Positions 26,576-36,199 of a stretch of DNA of 64,000 nucleotides are shown here, piece by piece (position 1 is the stretch's first letter; every line of letters starts with the position of its first letter). Below the pieces are notes generated by a model. It searched no databases and was not told where the DNA came from. It was given only the letters and a program-made list of their open reading frames with translations. This stretch comes from Marinobacter sp. HL-58. Lineage in GTDB: Bacteria; Pseudomonadota; Gammaproteobacteria; Pseudomonadales; Oleiphilaceae. The DNA lies in the NCBI RefSeq assembly GCF_001314605.1, contig NZ_LIHP01000018.1:186001-250000 (forward strand), read 5' to 3'. The position numbers and the translations under genes are program-made.

Positions 26576-27907
26576 GTGATCAACGCCGACTCCCAAGCCA
26601 GCCTGCCGCGCCAGTTGTTTACCATGACCTGGCCCATGCTCTTCGGCGTGCTGTCACTGATGACCTTCCAGCTCGTGGACAGCGCCTTCATCGGCCAGCT
26701 TGGCCGCGACCCGCTGGCGGCCCTGGGCTTCACCCTGCCCATGCAACAGCTCATCATCGGCCTGCAGGTAGGCCTGGGCATTGCCACCACCGCAATCATC
26801 TCCCGAACCCTGGGCGCAGGCGACCAGCTCCGGGCTGAACGCCTGGGTGGGCTGGTGGTCACCGTTGGCGCCGCTCTGGTCCTGGTTCTGTGTTTAGGCC
26901 TTTGGCTGTTACAGACCCGCATCATGGATGTGCTCGGGGCCGAAGAAAGCCTGTTGCCCCTGATCCGCAGCTACTGGATACCCTGGCTGCTTTCCGCCTG
27001 GACCGGTGCCATGTTGTACTTTGGCTACAGTGTCTGCCGCTCCCATGGCGACACCAAACTGCCGGGCTACATGATGGTGGCCACCAGCATTGCCAATATT
27101 GCCCTCGATCCGTTGTTCATATTTGTTTTCGGCTGGGGCCTGCCCGGTGCTGCCCTGGCCACCATTACCGCCTTTGGCATCGGCTGCCTGTTCATCTACC
27201 CCAAACTGCTCCGCTGCGGCTGGGTGCGCTTTGACCTGAGGCAGCTCGTTCTCGGTAAAGCACTCAGGCAACTGAACGGCATTATGGCACCGGCCATGGT
27301 CAGCCAGCTGATGCCGCCAGCGGCGGCCATGCTGGCCACCGCACTGGTAGCCGGCTTTGGCTCCGCCGCTGTTGCCGCCTGGGGCCTGGGCACCCGCCTG
27401 GAATTTTTCTCCATTGTGGTGGTGCTTGCGCTGACCATGTCCATGCCTCCCATGGTCGGTCGCATGCTGGGAGCCGGCGAGATCGGCCAGATTCGCAAAC
27501 TGGTTCGGCTTGCCGTTCGCTTTGTCGTCGTGTGGCAGCTGGCGATCGGGCTGATCTGGCTGATGGCCTCCGGGCTGGTGTCGGAACTGTTTACCAGTGA
27601 TCGTGAGGTCAGCGATGTACTTGGCAGTTACCTCGTGCGGGTGCCGCTCAGTTACAGCGGCCTTGGTATCTGCATGCTGATGGTGTCCGTATGCAATGCC
27701 CTCGGGCTGGCGCTTCGGGCCCTGCTGGTGTCCACCCTTCGTCTGTTCCTGTGTTTCCTGCCCTTTCTCTGGATTGGTGCCCAGATTGGCGGCATCAACG
27801 GGCTGATGTCCGGGGCCCTGGCTGGTAACCTGTTGGCCGGAACCATGGCGTACGGGTTCTACCGCCAGGGCATCCGGAAACTGGCGGCGCTACACAACGG
27901 TTCTTGA
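26576..27907 (+). CDS. MATE-family efflux transporter
   Basis: A 443-residue protein with about 12 hydrophobic helices in two repeated halves. MTWPMLFGVLSLMTFQLVDS and the following FIGQLG form the typical MATE N-terminal block. MATE proteins export drugs or metabolites by Na+ or H+ antiport. The GTG start at 26576 gives the normal N terminus; the Shine-Dalgarno (CCAGGA) is somewhat distant. Substrate unknown. Confidence 0.88.
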   Translation: MINADSQASLPRQLFTMTWPMLFGVLSLMTFQLVDSAFIGQLGRDPLAALGFTLPMQQLIIGLQVGLGIATTAIISRTLGAGDQLRAERLGGLVVTVGAALVLVLCLGLWLLQTRIMDVLGAEESLLPLIRSYWIPWLLSAWTGAMLYFGYSVCRSHGDTKLPGYMMVATSIANIALDPLFIFVFGWGLPGAALATITAFGIGCLFIYPKLLRCGWVRFDLRQLVLGKALRQLNGIMAPAMVSQLMPPAAAMLATALVAGFGSAAVAAWGLGTRLEFFSIVVVLALTMSMPPMVGRMLGAGEIGQIRKLVRLAVRFVVVWQLAIGLIWLMASGLVSELFTSDREVSDVLGSYLVRVPLSYSGLGICMLMVSVCNALGLALRALLVSTLRLFLCFLPFLWIGAQIGGINGLMSGALAGNLLAGTMAYGFYRQGIRKLAALHNGS

Positions 27908-28006
27908 CTTATAAGAATGAAAAAATCTCAAACGTTAGCTATACATGAAGGATGTTAATAAGCTGAACGCGCTGAAGAACTCACTCCTGACCGGCTGAAT
28001 TCCGTT

Positions 28007-30817
28007 ATGGACATTGGGCTTCTTGTCTTTTTGCCTGTACTGGGAGCCATTGCTTCGCTCCTCTCAAGGCTGAAGCAGCCCGGCCCGGATCATGTGCCGA
28101 CCCACGCGCTGGTTGCGCTGCTCGCCCCGGCCATCTGCCTGCTGCTTCTGCTCAGCTATCTTCCCCGGATCCAGTCTGGTGAAGCACTGGTCTATTCCCT
28201 TTCCTGGGTACCACAAATTGGCCTTGATCTGTCTTTCCGGCTGGACGGCCTGAGCTGGTTGTTTGCCACACTGATTACCGGCATCGGCTGCCTGATCATT
28301 CTCTATGCCCGCTATTATTTTGCCGGCAAGGACACCGCCGGCCGCTTCTTTATTCTGATCCAGCTGTTCATGACCGCCATGCTGGGCATTGTGCTGTCCG
28401 AGAACCTGCTGTTCATGCTGGTGTTCTGGGAGCTCACCAGCCTGGTGTCCTTCCTGCTGATCGGATTTACCTGGTCCAGCCGCAATGCCCGCCGGGGTGC
28501 GCGTATGTCGCTGGTGATTACCGGGGGCGGCGGGCTGGCGCTGCTGGGTGGCATTCTGTTGCTGGGGCAGATTGTCGGCAGTTATCAGATCAGCGATATA
28601 CTGACAGCCACCGATACCATCGTCAGCGATGATCGCTACCCGCTGACCCTGACACTGATATTGCTCGGTGCGTTTACCAAGTCCGCCCAGGCACCATTCC
28701 ACCTCTGGCTTCCCCATGCCATGGCCGCCCCCACACCGGTGTCTGCCTATCTGCACTCGGCCACCATGGTGAAAGCGGGCCTGTTCCTGATGGCCCGGCT
28801 GCATCCGGCCATGGGTGACACCGAACTCTGGTTCAGTCTGATTACCATCACCGGCATGGTTACCCTGATGGTGGGTGCCTTTGTGGCCATGTTCATGCAC
28901 GACATCAAGGGCCTGCTGGCCTACTCCACCATTTCTCACCTGGGGCTGATCACATTGCTGATTGGCATGGGCAGTGAAATGGCCATGGCGGCCGCCCTGT
29001 TCCACCTGACCACCCATGCCCTGTTCAAGGCGCCGTTGTTCATGATGGCAGGCATTGTCGACCAGGCCACGGGAAGCCGGGACATGCGCAATATCAACGG
29101 CCTGTGGCGCACCATGCCGGCGCTGATGCTGATCACCGCCATACCGGCGGCGGCCATGGCCGGCCTGCCACTGATGAGCGGTTATCTGAGCAAGAAGATG
29201 CTGTTCTCGGAGAGTTTGCTGGTTACCGCGCCCCACTGGGCCAACAGCCTGATTCCGACGTGGGTCACCATTGCCGGGCTGTTTTCCGTAGCGTATTCCG
29301 TTCGCATCTTTCATAACGTGTTTTTCAATGGCCAGCCGGTCGATCTTCCCCACTGGCCGCCACGTCGGAAACCTGCAGGCATGCTGGTACCGCTGTTCAT
29401 TCTTGCGCTCGCCTCGCTGGCGATTGGGCTGGCGCCACAGGCCATCTACAACGAGCTGATTCACCTGGCCGTCATGGCCACTTCCATGACCCACCTGCCG
29501 CTGTATGACTTCTCGGACCTGGCCAACGCCAATGTGCCGGCCATGATGAGCACGATCGCAATGATCGGGGGAGTCGTATTCTATCTTGCCCGCGGCCCCT
29601 TGTTTGCCATTCATCGCCAGTTGCCGGAAGTGGACGCCAAGAACATTTTTGAACAGATCATGCAGCAGAGCATCCGTTTCGCCCAGTCGCTGGTCTATCG
29701 CCTGGAAAACGGTTCACTGCAACGGTATCTGGCCTTTATCCTGATCGCGGCTATTGCACCGGCCCTGGGGATGCTCAGCGGGTACAGTGGCTGGCAGGGC
29801 CCCTCCGAGTTGACGGCAGTCAATCCGATGGTGGTTTTCGGCGCCGTCATCCTGTGCCTGTCCGCTATCGGCGTCGCCCTGTTCCACCATCAACGTCTGC
29901 CGGCCCTGCTCCTGCTGTCTGTCACCGGGCTGTTCGTAACCCTGGCCTTCGCCCAGTTTTCGGCACCGGACCTGGCACTGACCCAGCTCTCCGTGGAGGT
30001 CATGGCGGTGGTCATCATGATGCTGGCGCTCTCGTTCCTGCCCCAGACCTCCCCTAGGGAATCCGGATTTGGGCGGGTCTTTCGTGACCTGAGCCTGGCG
30101 GGGCTGGCAGGCATTGGCATTGCCCTGTTTGCCTATGCGGTGCTGACACGGCCCGCCGAAACCATCTCCGGATACTTCCTCGCCAACAGTGTTCCCGGCG
30201 GGGGCGGTACCAATGTGGTCAATGTCATCCTGGTGGACTTCCGGGGCTTCGACACCCTGGGGGAAATCACGGTACTGGGTATCGCCGCCGTGGCGGTCTT
30301 CGCCTTCACCCGTGACCTGCACCTGAAGGAAAGGGTGGCCAGCGCCGGCAGCGCTCAGGGTTTTGCCGAGCCACATCCGGTGATCCTGCAGATGATTTCC
30401 CGCATGGCCCTGCCCATCGCCCTGCTGGTATCCGCCTATATCTTCCTGCGGGGGCACAACATGCCCGGTGGCGGGTTTATTTCCGGCCTGGTGACAGCGG
30501 TCGCCCTTACCCTGCAATACATGGCGGGCGGCCTGGTATGGGCCCAGGAGCGTATGCTTACGCATTTCCGGCCACTGATCGGCGCCGGCCTGCTGATTGC
30601 CACCATCACCGGTCTGGGCAGCTGGTTTGTCGGCTATCCGTTCCTGACGTCGACTTTCAGCCATATGGACTGGCCGCTGATCGGCGAGTTCGAGCTGGCC
30701 ACAGCCTTACTGTTTGACCTGGGGGTTTACACGACCGTGGTGGGGGCCACGCTGCTGATACTGGCGAACCTCGGCAAACTCATGACCGTGGCCGGGCCCG
30801 GCCAGGAGGTTGGCTGA
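28007..30817 (+). CDS. mrpA: Mrp Na+/H+ antiporter subunit A with fused B domain
   Basis: A 936-residue subunit. The N-terminal two thirds is the NuoL/MrpA-type proton channel (LVFWELTSLVSFLLIGF, SAYLHSATMVKAGLFL, STISHLGLITLL). The C-terminal part adds MrpA-specific helices and an MnhB domain (RGHNMPGGGFISGLV), which explains the absence of a separate mrpB gene. Together with C-G it exchanges Na+ for H+ at the inner membrane, fitting a marine, salt-exposed lifestyle. No clear Shine-Dalgarno precedes ATG 28007. The stop overlaps the mrpC start by one base. Confidence 0.93.
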   Translation: MDIGLLVFLPVLGAIASLLSRLKQPGPDHVPTHALVALLAPAICLLLLLSYLPRIQSGEALVYSLSWVPQIGLDLSFRLDGLSWLFATLITGIGCLIILYARYYFAGKDTAGRFFILIQLFMTAMLGIVLSENLLFMLVFWELTSLVSFLLIGFTWSSRNARRGARMSLVITGGGGLALLGGILLLGQIVGSYQISDILTATDTIVSDDRYPLTLTLILLGAFTKSAQAPFHLWLPHAMAAPTPVSAYLHSATMVKAGLFLMARLHPAMGDTELWFSLITITGMVTLMVGAFVAMFMHDIKGLLAYSTISHLGLITLLIGMGSEMAMAAALFHLTTHALFKAPLFMMAGIVDQATGSRDMRNINGLWRTMPALMLITAIPAAAMAGLPLMSGYLSKKMLFSESLLVTAPHWANSLIPTWVTIAGLFSVAYSVRIFHNVFFNGQPVDLPHWPPRRKPAGMLVPLFILALASLAIGLAPQAIYNELIHLAVMATSMTHLPLYDFSDLANANVPAMMSTIAMIGGVVFYLARGPLFAIHRQLPEVDAKNIFEQIMQQSIRFAQSLVYRLENGSLQRYLAFILIAAIAPALGMLSGYSGWQGPSELTAVNPMVVFGAVILCLSAIGVALFHHQRLPALLLLSVTGLFVTLAFAQFSAPDLALTQLSVEVMAVVIMMLALSFLPQTSPRESGFGRVFRDLSLAGLAGIGIALFAYAVLTRPAETISGYFLANSVPGGGGTNVVNVILVDFRGFDTLGEITVLGIAAVAVFAFTRDLHLKERVASAGSAQGFAEPHPVILQMISRMALPIALLVSAYIFLRGHNMPGGGFISGLVTAVALTLQYMAGGLVWAQERMLTHFRPLIGAGLLIATITGLGSWFVGYPFLTSTFSHMDWPLIGEFELATALLFDLGVYTTVVGATLLILANLGKLMTVAGPGQEVG

Positions 30818-31155
30818 TGGAACTGGTGGTTGCCATTACTCTGGGGATGCTCACCAGCACCGGTGTCTACCTGATCCTGCGGGCACGCACCTTCTCGGTG
30901 GTGCTGGGCCTGACGCTGCTGTCCCACGGCGTGAACCTGTTTCTGTTCAGTATGGGCCGGCTGACCACGGCCTCCCCGGCGGTGATCGGACTGGTGGAGA
31001 ATTATACCGACCCTCTCCCACAGGCCCTGGTGCTCACCGCTATTGTAATCAGTTTTTCGATGACCGCGTTCGTGGTGGTACTGGCGCTCAAGGCGGCGGT
31101 GGAGTTGCGCAGTGATCATGTGGATGGCGAAGACCCGAACGAGGATCGCCAATGA
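30817..31155 (+). CDS. mrpC: Mrp Na+/H+ antiporter subunit C
   Basis: A 112-residue, three-helix protein of the NuoK/MrpC type (SVVLGLTLLSHGVNLFLFSM). The middle of the chain is PLPQALVLTAIVISFSMTAF, the family's conserved block. TGATG overlap with mrpA and ATGA overlap with mrpD indicate translational coupling. It is a membrane subunit of the Mrp antiporter. Confidence 0.93.
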   Translation: MELVVAITLGMLTSTGVYLILRARTFSVVLGLTLLSHGVNLFLFSMGRLTTASPAVIGLVENYTDPLPQALVLTAIVISFSMTAFVVVLALKAAVELRSDHVDGEDPNEDRQ

Positions 31156-32702
31156 ACCATCTGATGATCATGCCCATCGTCATCCCCCTGCTGACTGGCG
31201 CCTTCCTGCTGGTCATGTACCGCTATAACATCGGCCGCCAGCGTTCCCTGAGCATCGGCTCCACCCTGCTGCTGGTGGTGTTCGCGGTGTGGGCCGTACT
31301 TCAGGCCGGTTTGACCGACTACACCCTCTATCGCCTCGGTAACTGGCAACCGCCATTCGGGATCGTGCTGGTGCTCGACCGGCTCACGGCCATCATGCTG
31401 CTGCTGACCGCCCTGTTGAGCCTGTTCTGCGTATTGTATGCCAGCCGCGGCTCTGACCGGGAAGGCTCGCACTTCCATGCCCTGCTGCAGTTCCAGCTGA
31501 TGGGGATAAACGGCGCCTTCCTTACCGGGGATCTGTTCAACCTGTTCGTGTTTTTCGAGGTATTGCTGATCGCCTCCTATGCGCTGCTGCTCCACGGTGG
31601 TGGCCGTGCGCGCAGTCGGGCCGGGCTGCACTATGTGATCATCAACCTGGCCGGCTCCGCCCTGTTCCTGCTGGCGCTGGGCATCCTCTATGGCCTGACC
31701 GGCACACTCAACATGGCGGATCTTGCCCACGTGATTGCCAACGCGCCGGAGGCGGATCTGCCCCTGCTGAAATCAGCCTCGCTGCTGCTGATGGTGGTAT
31801 TCGGTATCAAGGCCGCCCTGCTACCGCTGCTTTTCTGGCTGCCACGGGCCTATTCCGCTGCCAGCGCTCCGGTGGCGGCATTGTTCGCCATCATGACCAA
31901 GGTTGGCTTTTACGCCATGGTGCGGGTGTTTCTGGTGGTATTCGGGCTCGATGACGCAGCGCCTGCCAACGACACCGTCATGGCGTGGCTCTGGCCTGCC
32001 GCGTTGATCACACTGGCACTCGGGGGTATCGGGGTACTGGGCGCCGCCAGCCTGCGGACACTCACTGCGTACATGGTCATTGTGTCCGTCGGCATACTGC
32101 TGGCCACATTCTCACGTAACGACGAACAGCTGCTGGCCGCCAGCCTGTTCTATCTGCTGCACAGTACCTGTATGACGGCCGTATTCTTCCTGTTGGCGGA
32201 CCTGATCGGGCGTTACCGCGACAACGGTTACGACCGTTTCTCCGTTATCTCACCGCTTTCCCACCGCTGGGTTCTCGGGAGTGTGTTCCTGGTGGCGGCG
32301 GTCAGCATGGCCAGCCTGCCTCCCTTCAGCGGATTTGTCAGCAAAGCCTGGATTCTGCAGACATCGTCCCCGCTGCCAGACTATCTCTGGCTCTGGGCGG
32401 CCATTCTCATTTCCGGCCTGATGATCATTGCAGCCCTGAGCAGAGCGGGCTCGGGGTGGTTCTGGCGGCCGGAAGAGCATTCGGCTACCAGAGCCCTGGC
32501 TATTCACAAAACCCGACCGCTGGACCATGCCCGCACAGCCACCGTGTGTGTGATGATCGCCATCAGTTTCTCACTCGCCCTCTTTGCCCAGCCGGTGATG
32601 GACTACCTGGAAGCTGCCACAAGGCTGATCTATCAGCCGTCCGGTTATGTGGACGCGGTTCTGGGGGATTATATCCACCCGGGCAGGGAGATGACCGAAT
32701 GA
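31152..32702 (+). CDS. mrpD: Mrp Na+/H+ antiporter subunit D
   Basis: A 516-residue NuoM/N-like antiporter subunit with about 14 membrane helices. The conserved FNLFVFFEVLLIASYALL carries the key membrane Glu, and KAALLPLLFWLPRAYSAA the channel Lys. It forms a proton-translocating half of the Mrp complex. It starts within the end of mrpC and overlaps mrpE by 4 nt. Confidence 0.93.
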   Translation: MNHLMIMPIVIPLLTGAFLLVMYRYNIGRQRSLSIGSTLLLVVFAVWAVLQAGLTDYTLYRLGNWQPPFGIVLVLDRLTAIMLLLTALLSLFCVLYASRGSDREGSHFHALLQFQLMGINGAFLTGDLFNLFVFFEVLLIASYALLLHGGGRARSRAGLHYVIINLAGSALFLLALGILYGLTGTLNMADLAHVIANAPEADLPLLKSASLLLMVVFGIKAALLPLLFWLPRAYSAASAPVAALFAIMTKVGFYAMVRVFLVVFGLDDAAPANDTVMAWLWPAALITLALGGIGVLGAASLRTLTAYMVIVSVGILLATFSRNDEQLLAASLFYLLHSTCMTAVFFLLADLIGRYRDNGYDRFSVISPLSHRWVLGSVFLVAAVSMASLPPFSGFVSKAWILQTSSPLPDYLWLWAAILISGLMIIAALSRAGSGWFWRPEEHSATRALAIHKTRPLDHARTATVCVMIAISFSLALFAQPVMDYLEAATRLIYQPSGYVDAVLGDYIHPGREMTE

Positions 32703-33193
32703 ACCGTCGTGAATTCTGGCTGCCAAGGCCGTTGTTCTCGCTTTTCCTGGCACTGCTCTGGCTGTTGATGGTTAACAGCTTCTCGGTGGCTCATATGCTT
32801 CTGGGGCTGGCCCTGGGTATCTCTATTCCGTTCATTACCCGGGCCTTCTGGCCGGAACAGGCCAAGGTTCGATACCTGTTGCCGCTGCTCCGGTACTTTG
32901 CTGTATTGATGGTTGATATCGTACTCTCGAACCTGATCGTGGCCAGGCGCATCCTCTGGTACCCCGACCAGCTTACACCGGGCTTTGTCACCTTCCCGCT
33001 GGAGCTGGATGACGATTTCGCCATCACCATCCTGGCCAGTACCATTTCACTGACACCGGGCACGGTTTCTGCCCACTACGACAGCCAGGCCAAGACCTTG
33101 TTGATTCACACGCTTCATGTGACCGATGAGGATGAACTGGTGCAGCAGATCAAGGAACGCTACGAACGGCCCCTGAAGGAGATCTTCCAGTGA
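32699..33193 (+). CDS. mrpE: Mrp Na+/H+ antiporter subunit E
   Basis: A 164-residue subunit starting at the ATGA overlap with mrpD. Two to three N-terminal helices (residues about 12-90) precede a cytoplasmic domain with STISLTPGTVSAHY, the family signature, and LLIHTLHVTDEDELVQ. MrpE is an accessory but conserved subunit of the antiporter. Confidence 0.92.
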   Translation: MNRREFWLPRPLFSLFLALLWLLMVNSFSVAHMLLGLALGISIPFITRAFWPEQAKVRYLLPLLRYFAVLMVDIVLSNLIVARRILWYPDQLTPGFVTFPLELDDDFAITILASTISLTPGTVSAHYDSQAKTLLIHTLHVTDEDELVQQIKERYERPLKEIFQ

Positions 33194-33459
33194 TTGCCAC
33201 CGTGATTCCATTCGTGATCGGACTGTTCTGCCTTGGTGTCCTGCTCAACCTTTACCGCCTGGCCATCGGGCCCGACATTGTCGACCGGATACTTGCCCTT
33301 GATACCCTGATGATCAACAGTATCGCGCTGATCGTTCTGGCCGATATCCAGATGTCACTGGGCATTCTGTTTGAAGCGGCCCTGCTGATTGCCCTGATGG
33401 GATTCGTCGGCACCGTGGCCATGACCAAGTACCTTTTGAGGGGGGATGTGATCGAATGA
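33190..33459 (+). CDS. mrpF: Mrp Na+/H+ antiporter subunit F
   Basis: An 89-residue, three-helix protein beginning at GTG 33190 in a GTGA overlap with mrpE. YRLAIGPDIVDRILALDTL in the first loop is the MrpF signature. It overlaps mrpG by 4 nt. Confidence 0.92.
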   Translation: MIATVIPFVIGLFCLGVLLNLYRLAIGPDIVDRILALDTLMINSIALIVLADIQMSLGILFEAALLIALMGFVGTVAMTKYLLRGDVIE

Positions 33460-33803
33460 ACGGTTCGGAGATGCCCCTGTTGCTGGAGCTGGTGATTGTC
33501 TTTTTCCTGGTTGCCGGCGCCATTGTTGCGTTGATCGGCTCCATCGGCCTGGCACGGCTGAAAGACGTCTATATGCGCCTGCATGGCCCCACCAAAGCCA
33601 GCACGCTCGGTGTGGGTTGTATCCTGATTGCCTCGCTGCTTTATTTCAGTTTCCTGAAGGGCGGGCTTTCCGTGCAGGAGGCTCTGATCACTCTGTTCCT
33701 GTTCGTGACGGCGCCTGTCAGTGCCCACATGATGGCCAAGGCGGCATTGCACCGGAAACTGCCATGCTCACCCCGGACCCGGCAGGGCCCGCCGGATCAG
33801 TGA
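33456..33803 (+). CDS. mrpG: Mrp Na+/H+ antiporter subunit G
   Basis: A 115-residue subunit with three hydrophobic helices. IGSIGLARLKDVYMRLHGPT and KASTLGVGC form the conserved MrpG core. It is the last gene of the mrpA-C-D-E-F-G operon. Its 3' end overlaps the convergent thioesterase gene by 7 bp, so the two transcripts must be antisense at their ends. Confidence 0.92.
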   Translation: MNGSEMPLLLELVIVFFLVAGAIVALIGSIGLARLKDVYMRLHGPTKASTLGVGCILIASLLYFSFLKGGLSVQEALITLFLFVTAPVSAHMMAKAALHRKLPCSPRTRQGPPDQ

Positions 33804-34318
33804 CCGTCAAAGCGCGCCCGGAAGCTCCCGGGCATGGGCACAACGGACTTGCGACGGTAATTGAAAAACACGAAACCGTATTTGGCCAGCGCCACGGGCT
33901 GCCCGCTTTCAGCCTTGGTTACCCGGAATACGAAGTCGCCGCCGTATTTGTTGAAGTCCATCAGCCCCACTTCGAAGCGGAGCATTTCCGGGAAGAAGGA
34001 TTCGGACTGATACATGGTTGCCAGGTCGGTGACGATGATGCCCACACCCTCGTTGTCAGTCTCCTGAATCCCATAATTCACCAGGAACTGTGCCCTGGCT
34101 TCGGAAAGCATTGAGATAAGGGCATCGTTGCCAAGATGGTTGGCGCCATTGATATCGGTGATCCGCACCGGCATCCTGGTTTCAAAGTAAAAAACGTCAT
34201 CCGGGAAAGAGAGCTTGATTCGAGCCAAGTGCAAGATCCTGTCTGGAGGGGCTTTAACGGAAAGCCAATGATACTTTGTTATCGTCTCACCTTCATCTCG
34301 GGACATAAGGTTGAACAT
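33797..34318 (-). CDS. Hotdog-fold thioesterase
   Basis: A 173-residue protein with a hotdog thioesterase domain from about residue 45: MPVRITDINGANHLGNDAL holds the Asp region and SMLSEARAQFLVNYG the long central helix. YbgC/FadM-type enzymes hydrolyse acyl-CoA thioesters; the substrate is not clear here. The first 40 residues are unusual for the family, so a shorter start is possible, though no better site is evident. It is divergent from the NUDIX/MBL gene, with hairpin copy 8 between. Confidence 0.75.
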   Translation of the reverse strand: MFNLMSRDEGETITKYHWLSVKAPPDRILHLARIKLSFPDDVFYFETRMPVRITDINGANHLGNDALISMLSEARAQFLVNYGIQETDNEGVGIIVTDLATMYQSESFFPEMLRFEVGLMDFNKYGGDFVFRVTKAESGQPVALAKYGFVFFNYRRKSVVPMPGSFRARFDGH

Positions 34319-34363
34319 TCGTTATTGTGGATTTATTACTGACCGCTTACACCGTTGCCGGAT

Positions 34364-34475
34364 GAAAGAGGTTGGGAGGCTACTGTCAAAACTGTGCGGA
34401 GCCATGGATGGCGGAGCTCAAGCGCCACATGGAAGTGCTTGAGCTTGTTTTGACAGTAGCCTCCCAACCTCTTTC
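34364..34475 (+). repeat. Covarying hairpin repeat, copy 8
   Basis: Perfect 29-bp arms at 34364-34392 and 34447-34475. The first small hairpin is at 34401-34412 (GCCA-TGGA-TGGC). The second has been rebuilt: CTCAAG (34417-34422) pairs with CTTGAG (34438-34443), with CAC/GTG inside, around ACATGGAAGT (34427-34436). It lies in the divergent gap and ends 37 nt before the NUDIX/MBL start, in its sense orientation. Confidence 0.93.
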
Positions 34476-34512
34476 CTGCAGCCATAGTCTGACAAAAAGA
34501 TATGGATACTCT

Positions 34513-36150
34513 ATGGATATTCGCCCTGCTGCGACGCTGGTTCTGACAAAAGACACTACCGAAGGCCTGCAGGTATTGCTGTTGCAGCGTACCTGGGAAG
34601 CAGTGTTCATGCCCGGCTTCTTTGTTTTTCCCGGTGGCTCTGTAGACGAGCAGGATATTCAGGGCCGGGCTTATGCCATTGGTCGGGGCGATTCGGATAT
34701 CAGTCAGACCATGAGTCTCGACGAAGGCGGTGCGGACTATATGCTGGCCGCGGTGCGGGAGTGTTTTGAGGAAGCCGGTGTTTTGTTGGCGCTGGATGAG
34801 CAGGATCAACCGGTTGCAGGCGATCATCCGGTTCATGAGGATCGGGATGCGCTGTTCCGGGGTGAACTGACGCTGTCGGAGGTGTGCCAGCGCCACAAGT
34901 TGACAATTCCTCTGGATCGGCTTGCCTATCTCGGCCACTGGATTACCCCGCCCGGGCCGCCCCGGCGGTTTGATACGCGCTTTTTCGTGACGGTGGCACC
35001 GGATGACCAGCTTGCCAGCCATGACGGGGTGGAGACGATAGACCATGCCTGGATCAGCCCATCGGAGGCGCTGGAAGACCATCGCTGCGGGCGGCGGCTG
35101 CTGGGGCTGCCTACCATACGCACGCTGCGCATTCTGAGTGATTTTGACACCACCGAAGCGCTGATGCGCTACGCTCACGCCAACCCGCCCGAGCCATATC
35201 CCAGCAAGCCCTGGCCGGCACTGAAAAAAGGCAAGTCCGTGATTCTGGAGCCGGGGGCGCCGGCCTATGACGAGGCCGCGAAGCTGGATCCGGAGGGGGA
35301 GGGCTCCACCCATGCGGAGATTGTTCCCGGCGAGCCGGTTGAAGTGGCAGCGGGTGTGGTGCGGCTGACGGCGCCCAATCCGGGAATGATGACCGGCCCG
35401 GGCACCAACACCTATGTACTGGGGCACAAGCGCTTCACGGTGCTGGACCCGGGCCCTGACAATTCAGCACATATCGATCGGATACTGGAACTCACGGGTG
35501 GTGCCATCGACAAAGTGGTGGTGACCCACACCCATCTGGATCATTCCCCGGCTGTGGCGGCTCTCAAGGCCGGCACCGGCTGTCGGGTATATGGCTGGCC
35601 GGCGCCCGCTGGCGCCAGCCAGGACCAGACCTTTGTTCCCGATGAAGAACCGGTCGACGGTGATCTGATAGCCACCGACGCGGGAACGCTCAAAGTGCTC
35701 CACACCCCAGGGCACGCCTCCAATCACCTGTGCTATCTGTTGATGGAGCAGGAGCTGCTGTTTTCCGGCGATCACATCATGCAGGGGTCCACGGTGGTGA
35801 TCAATCCCCCGGACGGGGATATGAAGGCCTACCTGGAATCCCTCTACGACCTGCTGGATGAACCAGTGCGTTACATCGCACCCGCGCACGGTTTCCTGAT
35901 GGGGCATCCCGAAGCGGTGATCGATTACCTCATCACCCACAGGCTGGCCCGGGAGCACAAGGTGGCCCGGGTGCTGAAGAGCCTGACCACCGCCAGCCTC
36001 AGGGATCTGACCGCCGAGGCGTATGATGACGTTCCGGCGGCTATTCACGGTGTTGCCTCACGGTCCGCACTGGCGCACCTGCTGAAACTGGAAGCAGATG
36101 GCAGGGCGTCCCGAAAAGACGACACCTGGCATGCCACACAGCACACCTGA
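34513..36150 (+). CDS. NUDIX hydrolase fused to metallo-beta-lactamase fold hydrolase
   Basis: A 545-residue two-domain protein. Residues about 1-240 are a NUDIX domain of the NUDT7/NUDT19 kind (MPGFFVFPGGSVDEQ, then AAVRECFEEAGVLL, which keeps REUxEExGU but lacks the first box Glu). Residues about 280-545 form an LACTB2-like metallo-beta-lactamase domain with HTHLDH, HTPGHASNH and FSGDHIM for two metal ions, plus a C-terminal helical region. The NUDIX part may cleave CoA or nucleoside diphosphate derivatives; the second part may act on thioesters or RNA. Neither substrate is known. The start at 34513 lies after hairpin copy 8. Confidence 0.83.
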   Translation: MDIRPAATLVLTKDTTEGLQVLLLQRTWEAVFMPGFFVFPGGSVDEQDIQGRAYAIGRGDSDISQTMSLDEGGADYMLAAVRECFEEAGVLLALDEQDQPVAGDHPVHEDRDALFRGELTLSEVCQRHKLTIPLDRLAYLGHWITPPGPPRRFDTRFFVTVAPDDQLASHDGVETIDHAWISPSEALEDHRCGRRLLGLPTIRTLRILSDFDTTEALMRYAHANPPEPYPSKPWPALKKGKSVILEPGAPAYDEAAKLDPEGEGSTHAEIVPGEPVEVAAGVVRLTAPNPGMMTGPGTNTYVLGHKRFTVLDPGPDNSAHIDRILELTGGAIDKVVVTHTHLDHSPAVAALKAGTGCRVYGWPAPAGASQDQTFVPDEEPVDGDLIATDAGTLKVLHTPGHASNHLCYLLMEQELLFSGDHIMQGSTVVINPPDGDMKAYLESLYDLLDEPVRYIAPAHGFLMGHPEAVIDYLITHRLAREHKVARVLKSLTTASLRDLTAEAYDDVPAAIHGVASRSALAHLLKLEADGRASRKDDTWHATQHT

Positions 36151-36170
36151 TTCAGGGATGCAGCCCTGTC

Positions 36171-36199
36171 AACCGCACCCCCTCAGAAGGAGTGCGGTT
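36171..36199. terminator. Bidirectional intrinsic terminator
   Basis: AACCGCAC (36171-36178) pairs with GTGCGGTT (36192-36199) across a 13-nt loop. On the plus strand ATTTCTT follows. It lies between the ends of the convergent NUDIX/MBL and YqaE genes and overlaps the YqaE stop codon. Confidence 0.65.

Noticed and set aside
27904-27946. Promoter for mrpA from TTGACT and TATACAT
   Set aside because: The hexamers are 30 bp apart, too far for a sigma-70 promoter, and no better pair was found.
28064-29614. 516-codon open frame antisense to mrpA
   Set aside because: It is rich in His, Gln, Gly and Arg, as expected opposite a hydrophobic membrane gene in GC-rich DNA, and has no recognisable domain.
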